This document shows, one piece after another, positions 1 to 5,964 of a DNA stretch of 7,117 nt (positions are counted from its first letter, which is position 1; each line of letters begins with the position of its first letter). Where the stretch lies: NCBI GenBank assembly GCA_016212245.1, contig JACRGU010000053.1, forward strand, positions 1 to 7,117. Direction: 5' to 3'. The notes under the pieces are model-generated. The model was not told the origin of the DNA and did no database searches. It saw nothing but the letters and a program-made list of their open reading frames with translations. This DNA is from Nitrospirota bacterium (GTDB lineage Bacteria; Nitrospirota; Thermodesulfovibrionia; Thermodesulfovibrionales; SM23-35). A program made the position numbers and the translations under genes.

Positions 1-24
1 TCTCCAGCCCCTTCTTACAGAAGA

Positions 25-53
25 AGTTTATCCAATGTTATTAATCCTGTCAA
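25..53 (-). promoter_or_regulatory. Candidate sigma-70-type promoter pointing left, downstream of gspC
   Basis: On the minus strand a perfect -35 box TTGACA (plus positions 48-53) is followed after exactly 17 bp by TAAACT (plus 25-30), a 4/6 match to the -10 consensus. It lies just after the gspC stop codon and would drive whatever lies left of the window, possibly the next secretion gene (gspD usually follows gspC). All three minus-strand frames carry stops between 1 and 60, so no gene begins here that could be followed. A small hairpin, CTTCTT-CTGT-AAGAAG (plus 13-28), overlaps the -10 box. This is motif matching only; a chance match is possible. Confidence 0.4.
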
Positions 54-78
54 GGTAAAAATACCAATTTTTCTCCTT

Positions 79-969
79 TTACTTTATCTGATATGTTATA
101 GTCATCTTTGCCCCGGCCCTTATGATATCAAGCTGAACCCTGTCCATCCCCTTCAGGGCTGTAAATGCCTGAAGTGCGGCCTCAGGATTAGAGATATTAT
201 ACTCGTTTATCCTTAGAAGTACATCACCATTCTGAAGACCGAGGCTCTGATATATTCCACCAGGCCTCACCTCCCTTAATACAAATCCCTCCTGCTTGCC
301 TTCAACAATGTTAGGTAGGAGCCGGGCATCAGTCATAATCTGATTAGGATTTTCTATTGCCTGTTGAACCCTTTTCTGGTCAACGGTATAGACTCCCTCA
401 CCAGTCTTCCGCGCAAAGCCAGTAGAAGCTGTCTCACCCGTATATGGTCTTTTAATCTCCCTTATTGTTGTTATTTCTGCTATAGGAATCTCTATATCCC
501 TGCCACTGCTACTTATAAATACCCTGTCCTTTTCAACTTTTTTTAAGGTTCCGAGACTAAAAACAGGATTACCCACCCTGAAAACAGCCTGAAGGCCTGT
601 TTTATCAGCAAAGATTGCATAGCTCAGACTTCTTGGCCCTGACACAGTGCCTATAAGGGATATATCTGTCCTTGAGATTGATGCCTCCCCTGATGAGACA
701 ATAATGGGTTTTAATTCACCCCCGGGAAAACCAAAAGGGTTATTTTTGAGAATAGGTGCATAATCCTGAAAGGGCACGGCATGCCGTGCCCTTTCAGGCC
801 CGGATTTCTTCTCCGGCATCGGAGTCTTTCTATCAGGGCTCGTTGAGATTGAAATAATATTCCTGACAAAAAATAGAAATGCAAAAATCAGAAGTATCCC
901 CATACATGTATTAATCAGGAATATCACCTTCGGATCTCTCAGGCTGAAATTCACCTTATACAATCTCAT
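79..969 (-). CDS. gspC: Type II secretion system inner-membrane protein GspC (HR + PDZ domains)
   Basis: GspC links the inner-membrane platform of the type II secretion system to the outer-membrane secretin GspD and helps select exported substrates. The 296-aa product has a short cytoplasmic N-terminus, one membrane segment at about residues 15-37, a linker at about 38-68, a GspC homology region at about 69-165 (typical short beta strands, e.g. ISLIGTVSGP and YAIFADK), and a C-terminal PDZ domain at about 200-296 with the core SLGLQNGDVLLRINEYNI. Size and order fit GspC well. The ATG is preceded by only a poor ribosome site (CAGAG directly abutting it), but the next in-frame Met lies inside the membrane segment, so this start is preferred. 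No other secretion gene is visible; gspD would be expected to the left. Oddity: residues 58-69 in the linker are encoded by a perfect 34-bp palindrome. A PDZ-containing ComEA/PulC-like protein is the only real alternative. Confidence 0.88.
   Translation of the reverse strand: MRLYKVNFSLRDPKVIFLINTCMGILLIFAFLFFVRNIISISTSPDRKTPMPEKKSGPERARHAVPFQDYAPILKNNPFGFPGGELKPIIVSSGEASISRTDISLIGTVSGPRSLSYAIFADKTGLQAVFRVGNPVFSLGTLKKVEKDRVFISSSGRDIEIPIAEITTIREIKRPYTGETASTGFARKTGEGVYTVDQKRVQQAIENPNQIMTDARLLPNIVEGKQEGFVLREVRPGGIYQSLGLQNGDVLLRINEYNISNPEAALQAFTALKGMDRVQLDIIRAGAKMTITYQIK
765..798. repeat. Perfect 34-bp palindrome inside gspC
   Basis: The 17-bp arm CCTGAAAGGGCACGGCA is followed immediately by its exact reverse complement, centred at 781.5 with no loop; I checked all 17 pairs. 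It encodes residues 58-69 of GspC (PERARHAVPFQD) in the flexible periplasmic linker. The inner 20 bp resemble a short palindrome I associate with dispersed repeats in environmental bacterial genomes, which is a recollection and not a search result. It could form a strong mRNA hairpin or be an inserted repetitive palindrome that kept the frame. Confidence 0.9.
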
Positions 970-985
970 CTCTGTAAGAATAACA

Positions 986-1013
986 GTAACGAGTAACGAG
1001 TTACAAGTGACAC
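986..1013. repeat. Four-unit heptamer array in the gspC/activase intergenic region
   Basis: Four consecutive 7-bp units: GTAACGA, GTAACGA, GTTACAA, GTGACAC. Read on the other strand they become GTGTCAC-TTGTAAC-TCGTTAC-TCGTTAC, clearly related to the GTCACTC-type arrays within the activase gene (2329-2349, 3511-3567, 4544-4598). It lies 17 bp upstream of the gspC start codon, so it may fall in the gspC promoter or 5' leader. Confidence 0.75.
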
Positions 1014-1056
1014 CGAAAAATAAATAGACCTAAATATTGCAAACCTTATTCTTGAT

Positions 1057-1223
1057 ATAGAAGGCAGATGCGATGGAAAAGGACTGCCATCAACACCTTA
1101 TAGCCCTCAGGCATGGCCAGCCAGCCTCTTTGTAAAATTCACTTTCGGTTAAGTCTGCATTTATGTGAATAATAATTAAATCCTGTTGATTTGCAGAACT
1201 TTTACAGCGCATCTGCCTTCTAT
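1057..1223. repeat. 167-bp hairpin-forming element (MITE-like or structured RNA)
   Basis: A perfect 16-bp inverted repeat (ATAGAAGGCAGATGCG at 1057-1072; its reverse complement at 1208-1223) bounds the element. Pairing continues inward imperfectly, so 1057-1095 and 1184-1223 match at about 34 of 39 positions, including AAAAG, CTGC and ATCAACA blocks. The loop has a second small inverted repeat (ATTCAC 1137-1142 / GTGAAT 1165-1170). I see no credible protein. It sits between two divergent genes, so it is not a shared terminator. A non-autonomous transposable element, a degenerate palindromic repeat or a structured leader RNA are all possible. No convincing target duplication longer than 2-3 bp is visible. 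Confidence 0.55.
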
Positions 1224-1261
1224 TTTATGCAACTGATAAATAGAGATAGAGAAATGATACT

Positions 1262-1290
1262 GTCACTCGTCATTCATTATATAGTATAAT
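1262..1290 (+). promoter_or_regulatory. Candidate promoter of the activase gene
   Basis: A perfect -10 hexamer TATAAT (1285-1290) lies 27 bp before the activase ATG. No good -35 box exists: the expected position is occupied by two 7-bp repeat units (GTCACTC, GTCATTC, 1262-1275) of the same family found inside the gene. The leader would be about 20 nt with a weak ribosome site (CGGG at 1307-1310). The -10 box is clear, but the promoter call rests mainly on it. Confidence 0.4.
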
Positions 1291-1317
1291 GTTTAAAACA
1301 TTTTATCGGGTATTATT

Positions 1318-4300
1318 ATGAAATTCCTCGGGCTTGATGCAGGTTCTGTCAGCGTAAAGCTTGTCGTCTTTGATGAAAAGAGAAACAGGCTTTATAGTTG
1401 TTATGAGAGGCACAGAGGCCATCCTGTTAGTGTTGCCCTCCGTCTGCTTAAAAAAGCAGTTAGCCTTCAGAGCACAGAGCACAGAGCACAGAGCACAGTT
1501 GAATGTTTAACGTTCAACGTTCAACGTTCAACAAAAGACTCCGAACTCCGAACTCCGAACTCCGAACGAAATGGAGCCTTCTCACTATCCGTTACCGGCT
1601 CTGCCGGCAGGTTAATCGCATCTATCCTCGGCATGGAGCCAGTCAACGAGATTGTTGCACAGGCATATTCCACAATTAAACTATTCCCTCATATCAAAAC
1701 AATAATTGAGCTTGGCGGGGAAGATTCAAAACTTATCCTTATAGGCGATGGCTGCTCTATCAGAGATTTTTCTATGAACTCTGTGTGTGCTGCAGGAACA
1801 GGTTCCTTCCTCGACCAGCAGGCAGAAAGACTGCGACTCACAATAGAAGAATTCAGCGAGCTTGCACTTAAATCAAAAAAGCCCCCGAGGATTGCAGGAA
1901 GATGCAGTGTATTCGCAAAATCCGACATGATACACCTTCAGCAGATAGCTACCCCGATGGAAGATATTGTGGCGGGTCTATGTTTTGCGGTTGCAAGAAA
2001 CTTCAAGGGCTCCATATCGAGGGGGAGGGATATCATCCTTCCTATATCATTCCAGGGAGGGGTAGCAGCAAACAAAGGCATGGTCAGGGCCTTCAAGGAA
2101 ATCTTTGAACTTGATGACCTTTTTGTACCTGAGGATTACGCACTTATGGGAGCGATCGGAGCTGTATTAAAAGATATGGACGGAGGTATTGTACGCCATT
2201 TTAACCCTGAACTTGTTTCAGGGCTTGAAGAGTTTGTTAAATCAGACAGGCCTATAGAGGCAGGATACCCCCCTCTGATTGATACAGCAAAGAGCAAAGA
2301 GCAAAGAGCAAAGAATACCCCCACCCTTGTCACTTGTCACTCGTCACTCAAAACTAAGGCCTATCTCGGCATTGATGTTGGCTCTATAAGCACTAACCTT
2401 GCTGTAATAGATGAGCATGGAAGACTCCTGTCAAAACGATACCTTATGACAGCTGGCAGGCCTATAGAGGCAGTTAAACAGGGACTTGAGGAGATAGGAG
2501 AGGAGATCGGAGATAAAGTCGAGATAATGGGTGTCGGGACAACTGGCTCAGGCAGATATATGATTGCAGATTATGTGGGCGCGGACATAGTAAAAAATGA
2601 GATTACAGCACAGGCCACCGCTGCAGTTTTTATAGACAGAAGTGTGGACACAATATTCGAGATAGGAGGACAGGACTCAAAATACATATCCCTTAAAGAT
2701 GGTGTAGTTGTTGACTTTGAGATGAACAAGGCATGCGCTGCAGGCACGGGTTCCTTCCTCGAGGAACAGGCAGAGAAGCTGAATATATCAATAAAGGGTG
2801 AATTTGAGGAGTGCGCCTTTGCCTCCAAGAGCCCGTGTAGACTGGGTGAAAGATGTACAGTGTTTATGGAGAACTCCCTGATGGCAAATCTCCAGAAGGG
2901 CACTGACAGGAACAATCTCCTTGCAGGTCTTGCATATTCTATTGTCCAGAATTATATAAACAGGGTTGTCGCCGGCAAGGCGATAGGTAGGAACATATTC
3001 TTCCAGGGCGGAGTAGCCTTCAATAAATCGGTTGTTGCCGCATTCGAAAAATATCTCGGGAAGAATATAACAGTTCCACCACACCATGATGTAACAGGTG
3101 CAATCGGTATGGCATTAATAGCAATTAAATATATGAAAGAGAAGACAATTTTTAAGGGCTTCGAACTTTCTAAGAGACCCTACGAGATATCATCCTTTGA
3201 ATGCAAAGGCTGTCCTAATATATGCGACATAAACAGAGTAAAGATTGCAGGAGAAGAGGGCTATCTATTCTATGGTAGCAGGTGCGAAAAATATGATGTA
3301 AGAAAAAATCAGAAATCGTCTCACATCTCACATCTTACGTCTCACGACTTCTTCTCATTCAGGGATGAAATGCTATGGAAGGCACACCTCGAACGACAGT
3401 CAATAGTCAACCCTGAATCAAGTTCAGGGCATCAGTCATTTAAACAGTCATCAGTCAGCACCCCCTCCCTAACCCTCCCCCCTCGAGGGGGAGGGCAGGG
3501 GTGGGGGGGAGACTCGTCACTCGTTACGGCTCGACTGAGCTCGCCGAAGTCTCGTCACTCATCACTTAAAATAGGCATTCCCTACATCTTCTTCTTCCAT
3601 GACTATCTCCCATTCTGGACTACACTCCTGTGGGAGCTCGGTTTTTATGTAGAGGTATCGCCAAAGACAAACAGACAGATTATCAATCTTGGTCTTGAGA
3701 GTGTCCTTTCTGAGACCTGCTTCCCTGTTAAGATTGCACACGGACATATTAAATATCTGCTCGATAAAGATATAGACGCTATATTTATACCGAGCTTTAT
3801 TAACCTCAATACACCTGAAGACCGCTTCGAAAGAGGATTTGCGTGTCCCTACACGCAGACAATCCCATATGTATCAAAGATTGCATTTAAAGAAGGTATA
3901 AAACCTTTAACACCTGTTATTAATTTGAGACGAGGCAGGGATTTTCTTGAAAAGGAGATCAAGCGGTTGTTCAAGCCATTTGGGTTAAAAACAGATGACA
4001 TTGCAAATGCGCTGGATAAGGGGGAAAAGGCACAGGAGGAATTCTTCAGACAGGTAAAATCAAAAGGTATTGAAATACTTTCTTCCCTCAAGGAAAGGAC
4101 TATTGTCATTATTGGCAGGGCTTATAATGCATTTGATAATGGTGTAACCCTCGAGATTCCTAAAAAACTTGCTGACCTCGGAGTATGTTCCATCCCTATG
4201 GATTTTCTACCCATTGAAGACATAGGTATAGATCAGGACTGGCCAAATATGTACTGGCGCTCAGGGCAAAGGATACTGAGCGCAGCAAGATTTATCAGGG

Positions 4301-5796
4301 GGCATCCCAACCTGTATGCACTTTATATCGGAAATTTTTCATGTGGTCCGGATTCCTTTATACTCAAATATTTTAATGGGGAGATGGAAGGCAAACCATA
4401 TCTCTTTATAGAGATAGACGAACACAGTGCTGATGCCGGTGTAATAACAAGGTGTGAGGCATTCCTCGACAGCATCCAAAATAAAGTTATGAGTGATGAG
4501 TCAAGACTTATAAGTAAAGACAAAAGTTCAAGGGATATTACATATCACTCGTCACTCGTCACCCTGCACCGTATGGTACAGGGCGTCACTCATCACTCAA
4601 AACGCACTATCTATATCCCCCGTATGTCAGACCATGCATTTGCACTTGCAGCTGCATTTGAACACTGTGGCATTAGTGCTGAGGTCCTTCCTGAATCTGA
4701 CAGAACAGCAATTGACATCGGGAAAAAATATGTTTCGGGCAAGGAATGCTATCCGTGTGCTGTGACAACTGGAGACATGCTTAAAAAGGTTATGGAACCT
4801 GATTTCAGGCCCGGCGAGTCAGCATTCTTCATGCCATCAGGCTCAGGGCCATGCAGGTTCGGCCAGTACAATGTATTTCACAGGCTCATACTTGATGAGA
4901 TAGGGTATAAAGATGTGCCAATATTTTCACCAAACCAAGACGTCAATTTTTACAGGGACCTTGGGATTGTGGGTAAAGACTTCACGCTGAGGTCATGGAC
5001 AGGCATTGTTGCAATTGAACTCCTTTACAAGTGCCTTCATGAGACAAGACCTTACGAAAGGGAAAAAGGTTCTTCAGACACGTTATATAATGAATACTTA
5101 CAGAAGATTTACCGTTCTCTTTGCAGTGCAAATGGCAACATTGAGGATGTGCTCAAAGATCTCAGGAGGGATTTTGAGCACCTGCCAAAAGAGTATAGTG
5201 AAAAACCTCTAATAGGCATTGTAGGAGAGATATTTGTAAGGTCCCACAGTTTTTCAAATGAGAATCTGATTAGAAAGGTAGAGGCACTGGGGGGACAGGT
5301 ATGGCTTGCTCCTGTTGAAGAGTGGATATACTATGTGAATCTCATGGGATTTCGCAAGGCCTTGATAAAAAAGGATTGGTCTGGTATGATTAACTTCCTT
5401 TTAAAAAAGTTCTTTCAAAAGAGGATTGAGCACAGGGTTACCGCTTATTTCAAGGGATTCCTGAAAACCCTTAAGGAACCGGAGACACATAAGATACTTA
5501 GCATGGCATCTCCCTATCTCCATCATTCATTCGAGGGAGAGGCAATTCTCAGCATTGGTAAGAGCATTGACCTGATAAGGAGAGGTGCTTCAGGTATTAT
5601 TAACGCAATGCCATTTGGATGTATGCCAGGCACTATTGTAACTGCACTTATGCGGGGCCTTAGCGGGGACTATGGAATCCCGTGCATAAGCATACCGTAT
5701 GACGGCACTGAATCATTAACCACAGAGATACAGCTTGAGGCATTTATGGATCAAGCAAAAGAAAATGCAAAATGTAAAATTAAAAATTCAAAATAA
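1318..5796 (+). CDS. Fused acyl-CoA dehydratase activase: two BcrA/BadF/HgdC ATPase modules + DUF2229 + HgdB/D-like region
   Basis: Members of this family use ATP hydrolysis to push a single low-potential electron from a [4Fe-4S] activase to an iron-sulfur partner; the best-known target is 2-hydroxyacyl-CoA dehydratase. The 1492-aa protein has ATPase module 1 (about 1-300: phosphate loop LGLDAGSVSVK, GGEDSK, CAAGTGSF with C157, GRCSVF with C196), module 2 (about 349-600: YLGIDVGSIS, GGQDSK, CAAGTGSF with C473, GERCTVF with C513), a four-Cys motif (C629, C632, C636, C656), a DUF2229 part from residue 751 (KIGIPYIFFFHDY, SETCFPVK), and a C-terminal HgdB/HgdD-like part (GKECYPC C1144/C1147, GPCRFG C1179, FGCMPG C1435). 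Each ATPase module keeps the paired cluster cysteines, spaced 39-40 residues as in HgdC. Long fused homologues of about 1400 aa are known and mostly uncharacterised, so the substrate is unknown. No separate dehydratase subunits are nearby. Module boundaries carry in-frame repeat insertions. The start gives the canonical N-terminal strand at residue 3. Confidence 0.9.
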   Translation: MKFLGLDAGSVSVKLVVFDEKRNRLYSCYERHRGHPVSVALRLLKKAVSLQSTEHRAQSTVECLTFNVQRSTKDSELRTPNSERNGAFSLSVTGSAGRLIASILGMEPVNEIVAQAYSTIKLFPHIKTIIELGGEDSKLILIGDGCSIRDFSMNSVCAAGTGSFLDQQAERLRLTIEEFSELALKSKKPPRIAGRCSVFAKSDMIHLQQIATPMEDIVAGLCFAVARNFKGSISRGRDIILPISFQGGVAANKGMVRAFKEIFELDDLFVPEDYALMGAIGAVLKDMDGGIVRHFNPELVSGLEEFVKSDRPIEAGYPPLIDTAKSKEQRAKNTPTLVTCHSSLKTKAYLGIDVGSISTNLAVIDEHGRLLSKRYLMTAGRPIEAVKQGLEEIGEEIGDKVEIMGVGTTGSGRYMIADYVGADIVKNEITAQATAAVFIDRSVDTIFEIGGQDSKYISLKDGVVVDFEMNKACAAGTGSFLEEQAEKLNISIKGEFEECAFASKSPCRLGERCTVFMENSLMANLQKGTDRNNLLAGLAYSIVQNYINRVVAGKAIGRNIFFQGGVAFNKSVVAAFEKYLGKNITVPPHHDVTGAIGMALIAIKYMKEKTIFKGFELSKRPYEISSFECKGCPNICDINRVKIAGEEGYLFYGSRCEKYDVRKNQKSSHISHLTSHDFFSFRDEMLWKAHLERQSIVNPESSSGHQSFKQSSVSTPSLTLPPRGGGQGWGGDSSLVTARLSSPKSRHSSLKIGIPYIFFFHDYLPFWTTLLWELGFYVEVSPKTNRQIINLGLESVLSETCFPVKIAHGHIKYLLDKDIDAIFIPSFINLNTPEDRFERGFACPYTQTIPYVSKIAFKEGIKPLTPVINLRRGRDFLEKEIKRLFKPFGLKTDDIANALDKGEKAQEEFFRQVKSKGIEILSSLKERTIVIIGRAYNAFDNGVTLEIPKKLADLGVCSIPMDFLPIEDIGIDQDWPNMYWRSGQRILSAARFIRGHPNLYALYIGNFSCGPDSFILKYFNGEMEGKPYLFIEIDEHSADAGVITRCEAFLDSIQNKVMSDESRLISKDKSSRDITYHSSLVTLHRMVQGVTHHSKRTIYIPRMSDHAFALAAAFEHCGISAEVLPESDRTAIDIGKKYVSGKECYPCAVTTGDMLKKVMEPDFRPGESAFFMPSGSGPCRFGQYNVFHRLILDEIGYKDVPIFSPNQDVNFYRDLGIVGKDFTLRSWTGIVAIELLYKCLHETRPYEREKGSSDTLYNEYLQKIYRSLCSANGNIEDVLKDLRRDFEHLPKEYSEKPLIGIVGEIFVRSHSFSNENLIRKVEALGGQVWLAPVEEWIYYVNLMGFRKALIKKDWSGMINFLLKKFFQKRIEHRVTAYFKGFLKTLKEPETHKILSMASPYLHHSFEGEAILSIGKSIDLIRRGASGIINAMPFGCMPGTIVTALMRGLSGDYGIPCISIPYDGTESLTTEIQLEAFMDQAKENAKCKIKNSK
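1471..1565. repeat. Three adjacent heptamer arrays inside ATPase module 1
   Basis: Three different 7-bp families stand almost side by side: AGCACAG x4 (1471-1498, perfect), GTTCAAC x4 (1505-1532, first unit GTTTAAC), and ACTCCGA x4 (1538-1565, perfect). They encode roughly residues 52-84, a low-complexity stretch (STEHRAQST, FNVQRST, SELRTPNSE) between the helix ending AVSLQ and the strand FSLSVTGSAGR. Normal family members have only a short turn there, so I read this as an in-frame insertion in a surface loop. Because 7 is not a multiple of 3, each copy is read in a rotating frame; the total keeps the gene open. Confidence 0.9.
2286..2349. repeat. Two heptamer arrays at the boundary between ATPase modules 1 and 2
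   Basis: AGCAAAG x4 (2286-2313, perfect) followed after 15 bp by GTCACTT, GTCACTC, GTCACTC (2329-2349). They encode residues of about 323-345 (KSKEQRAK ... LVTCHSSLK), directly before the strand YLGIDVG at 349 that opens module 2. The second array matches the GTCACTC family seen at 1262, 3554, 4544 and 4585. Confidence 0.9.
3319..3346. repeat. Four-unit heptamer array before the DUF2229 linker
   Basis: Units TCTCACA, TCTCACA, TCTTACG, TCTCACG, encoding SHISHLTSHD just after the four-Cys motif that ends with C656. It opens a long repeat-rich linker that continues to 3567. Confidence 0.85.
3397..3567. repeat. Composite repeat-derived linker: heptamers, hairpin, GC-rich palindrome
   Basis: In order: AGTCAA-type heptamers (3397-3410); a perfect hairpin CCCTGAA-TCAAG-TTCAGGG (3411-3429); CAGTCAT-type units (3433-3439, 3445-3458); a near-perfect GC-rich palindrome around CTCGAG, CCCTCCCC...GGGGAGGG (3473-3495), embedded in C-rich then G-rich sequence (3461-3510); then GTCACTC-type units (3514-3527, 3554-3567) flanking a CGGC...GCCG inverted repeat (3528-3546). 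The encoded peptide (about residues 694-750, e.g. TPSLTLPPRGGGQGWGG) is low complexity and ends exactly where the conserved strand KIGIPY starts. I take it to be stacked insertions of dispersed repeats. Confidence 0.85.
4490..4599. repeat. Inverted heptamer pair with central hairpin inside the activase gene
   Basis: TGAGTGATGAGT (4490-4501) has its exact reverse complement at 4588-4599. Between them lie ATCACTC, GTCACTC, GTCACCC (4544-4564), a 9-bp hairpin with one mismatch (4562-4570 / 4575-4583, loop GTAT), and GTCACTC, ATCACTC (4585-4598). It encodes residues of about 1057-1095, between the segment ending RCEAFLDSI and the strand RTIYIPR, i.e. at another lobe boundary of the C-terminal region. 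Confidence 0.8.
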
Positions 5797-5838
5797 TGGA
5801 GTTCCAAAATTTTTAATTTTGCTTTTTAAATTTTGAAC
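5767..5838. repeat. AT-rich inverted pair of heptamer arrays at the activase stop codon
   Basis: GCAAAAT, GTAAAAT, TAAAAAT, TCAAAAT (5767-5794) faces an inverted set (5804-5838; on the minus strand TCAAAAT, TTAAAAA, GCAAAAT, TAAAAAT). A perfect 13-bp stem AAAATTAAAAATT (5776-5788 / 5808-5820) with a 19-nt loop results. The left array encodes the last residues of the activase (NAKCKIKNSK) and overlaps its TAA stop at 5794-5796. It lacks a GC stem and T-tract order typical of an intrinsic terminator, so any terminator role is doubtful. Confidence 0.8.
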
Positions 5839-5846
5839 TTTCTAAG

Positions 5847-5853
5847 AGGAGGT
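5847..5853 (+). promoter_or_regulatory. Strong Shine-Dalgarno site deciding a GTG start
   Basis: AGGAGGT lies 6 nt before the GTG at 5860. An ATG at 5858-5860 overlaps the GTG by one base but reads into a stop after five codons, so the GTG is the working start. Confidence 0.8.
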
Positions 5854-5859
5854 GAGTAT

Positions 5860-5955
5860 GTGGGAAGTGTTGTAAAATGGCGTAAGAAAAAGATGAGTAA
5901 GCATAAACATAAAAAACTGAGAAAGAAGACAAAATTCCAGAGGCGGAATAAATAG
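5860..5955 (+). CDS. AURKAIP1/COX24-domain small ribosomal protein (31 codons, GTG start)
   Basis: The 31-residue product begins MGSVVKWRKKKMSKHKHKK and ends TKFQRRNK; about half its residues are Lys or Arg. The pattern 'GSVVKxRRKKMxKHKxKKLxKxxRxxRRN' matches the small AURKAIP1/COX24 family, whose mitochondrial form (mS38) and mycobacterial/other bacterial relatives (bS22-type) sit on the small ribosomal subunit near the decoding region. It has an excellent ribosome site and lies 63 bp after the activase stop, so it may be cotranscribed or have its own promoter in the AT-rich gap. It is convergent with the DUF1460 gene, 9 bp away. Its length is normal for the family; automatic gene callers often miss it. 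Confidence 0.85.
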   Translation: MGSVVKWRKKKMSKHKHKKLRKKTKFQRRNK

Positions 5956-5964
5956 AGGGCGAGC

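Noticed and set aside
1..78. Start of gspD to the left of gspC
   Set aside because: An AAGGAG-like site follows the gspC stop, but all starts behind it hit stops within 5-13 codons; gspD, if present, begins outside the window.
1471..1565. Possible CRISPR array
   Set aside because: The units are 7 bp, directly tandem, with no spacers, and lie inside an open coding frame.
1689..1928. Minus-strand open frame opposite ATPase module 1, and a similar one at 2571-2915 sharing a SRKEPVPAAH peptide
   Set aside because: The shared peptide is just the antisense reading of the CAAGTGSFL motif duplicated in the two modules; both are shadows of the activase gene.
3461..3511. Intrinsic terminator from the GC-rich palindrome
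   Set aside because: There is no downstream T-tract and it is inside an intact coding sequence that continues for over 2 kb.
5956..5964. Bidirectional terminator between the convergent genes
   Set aside because: The gap is only 9 bp and shows no GC stem with T-tract on either strand.
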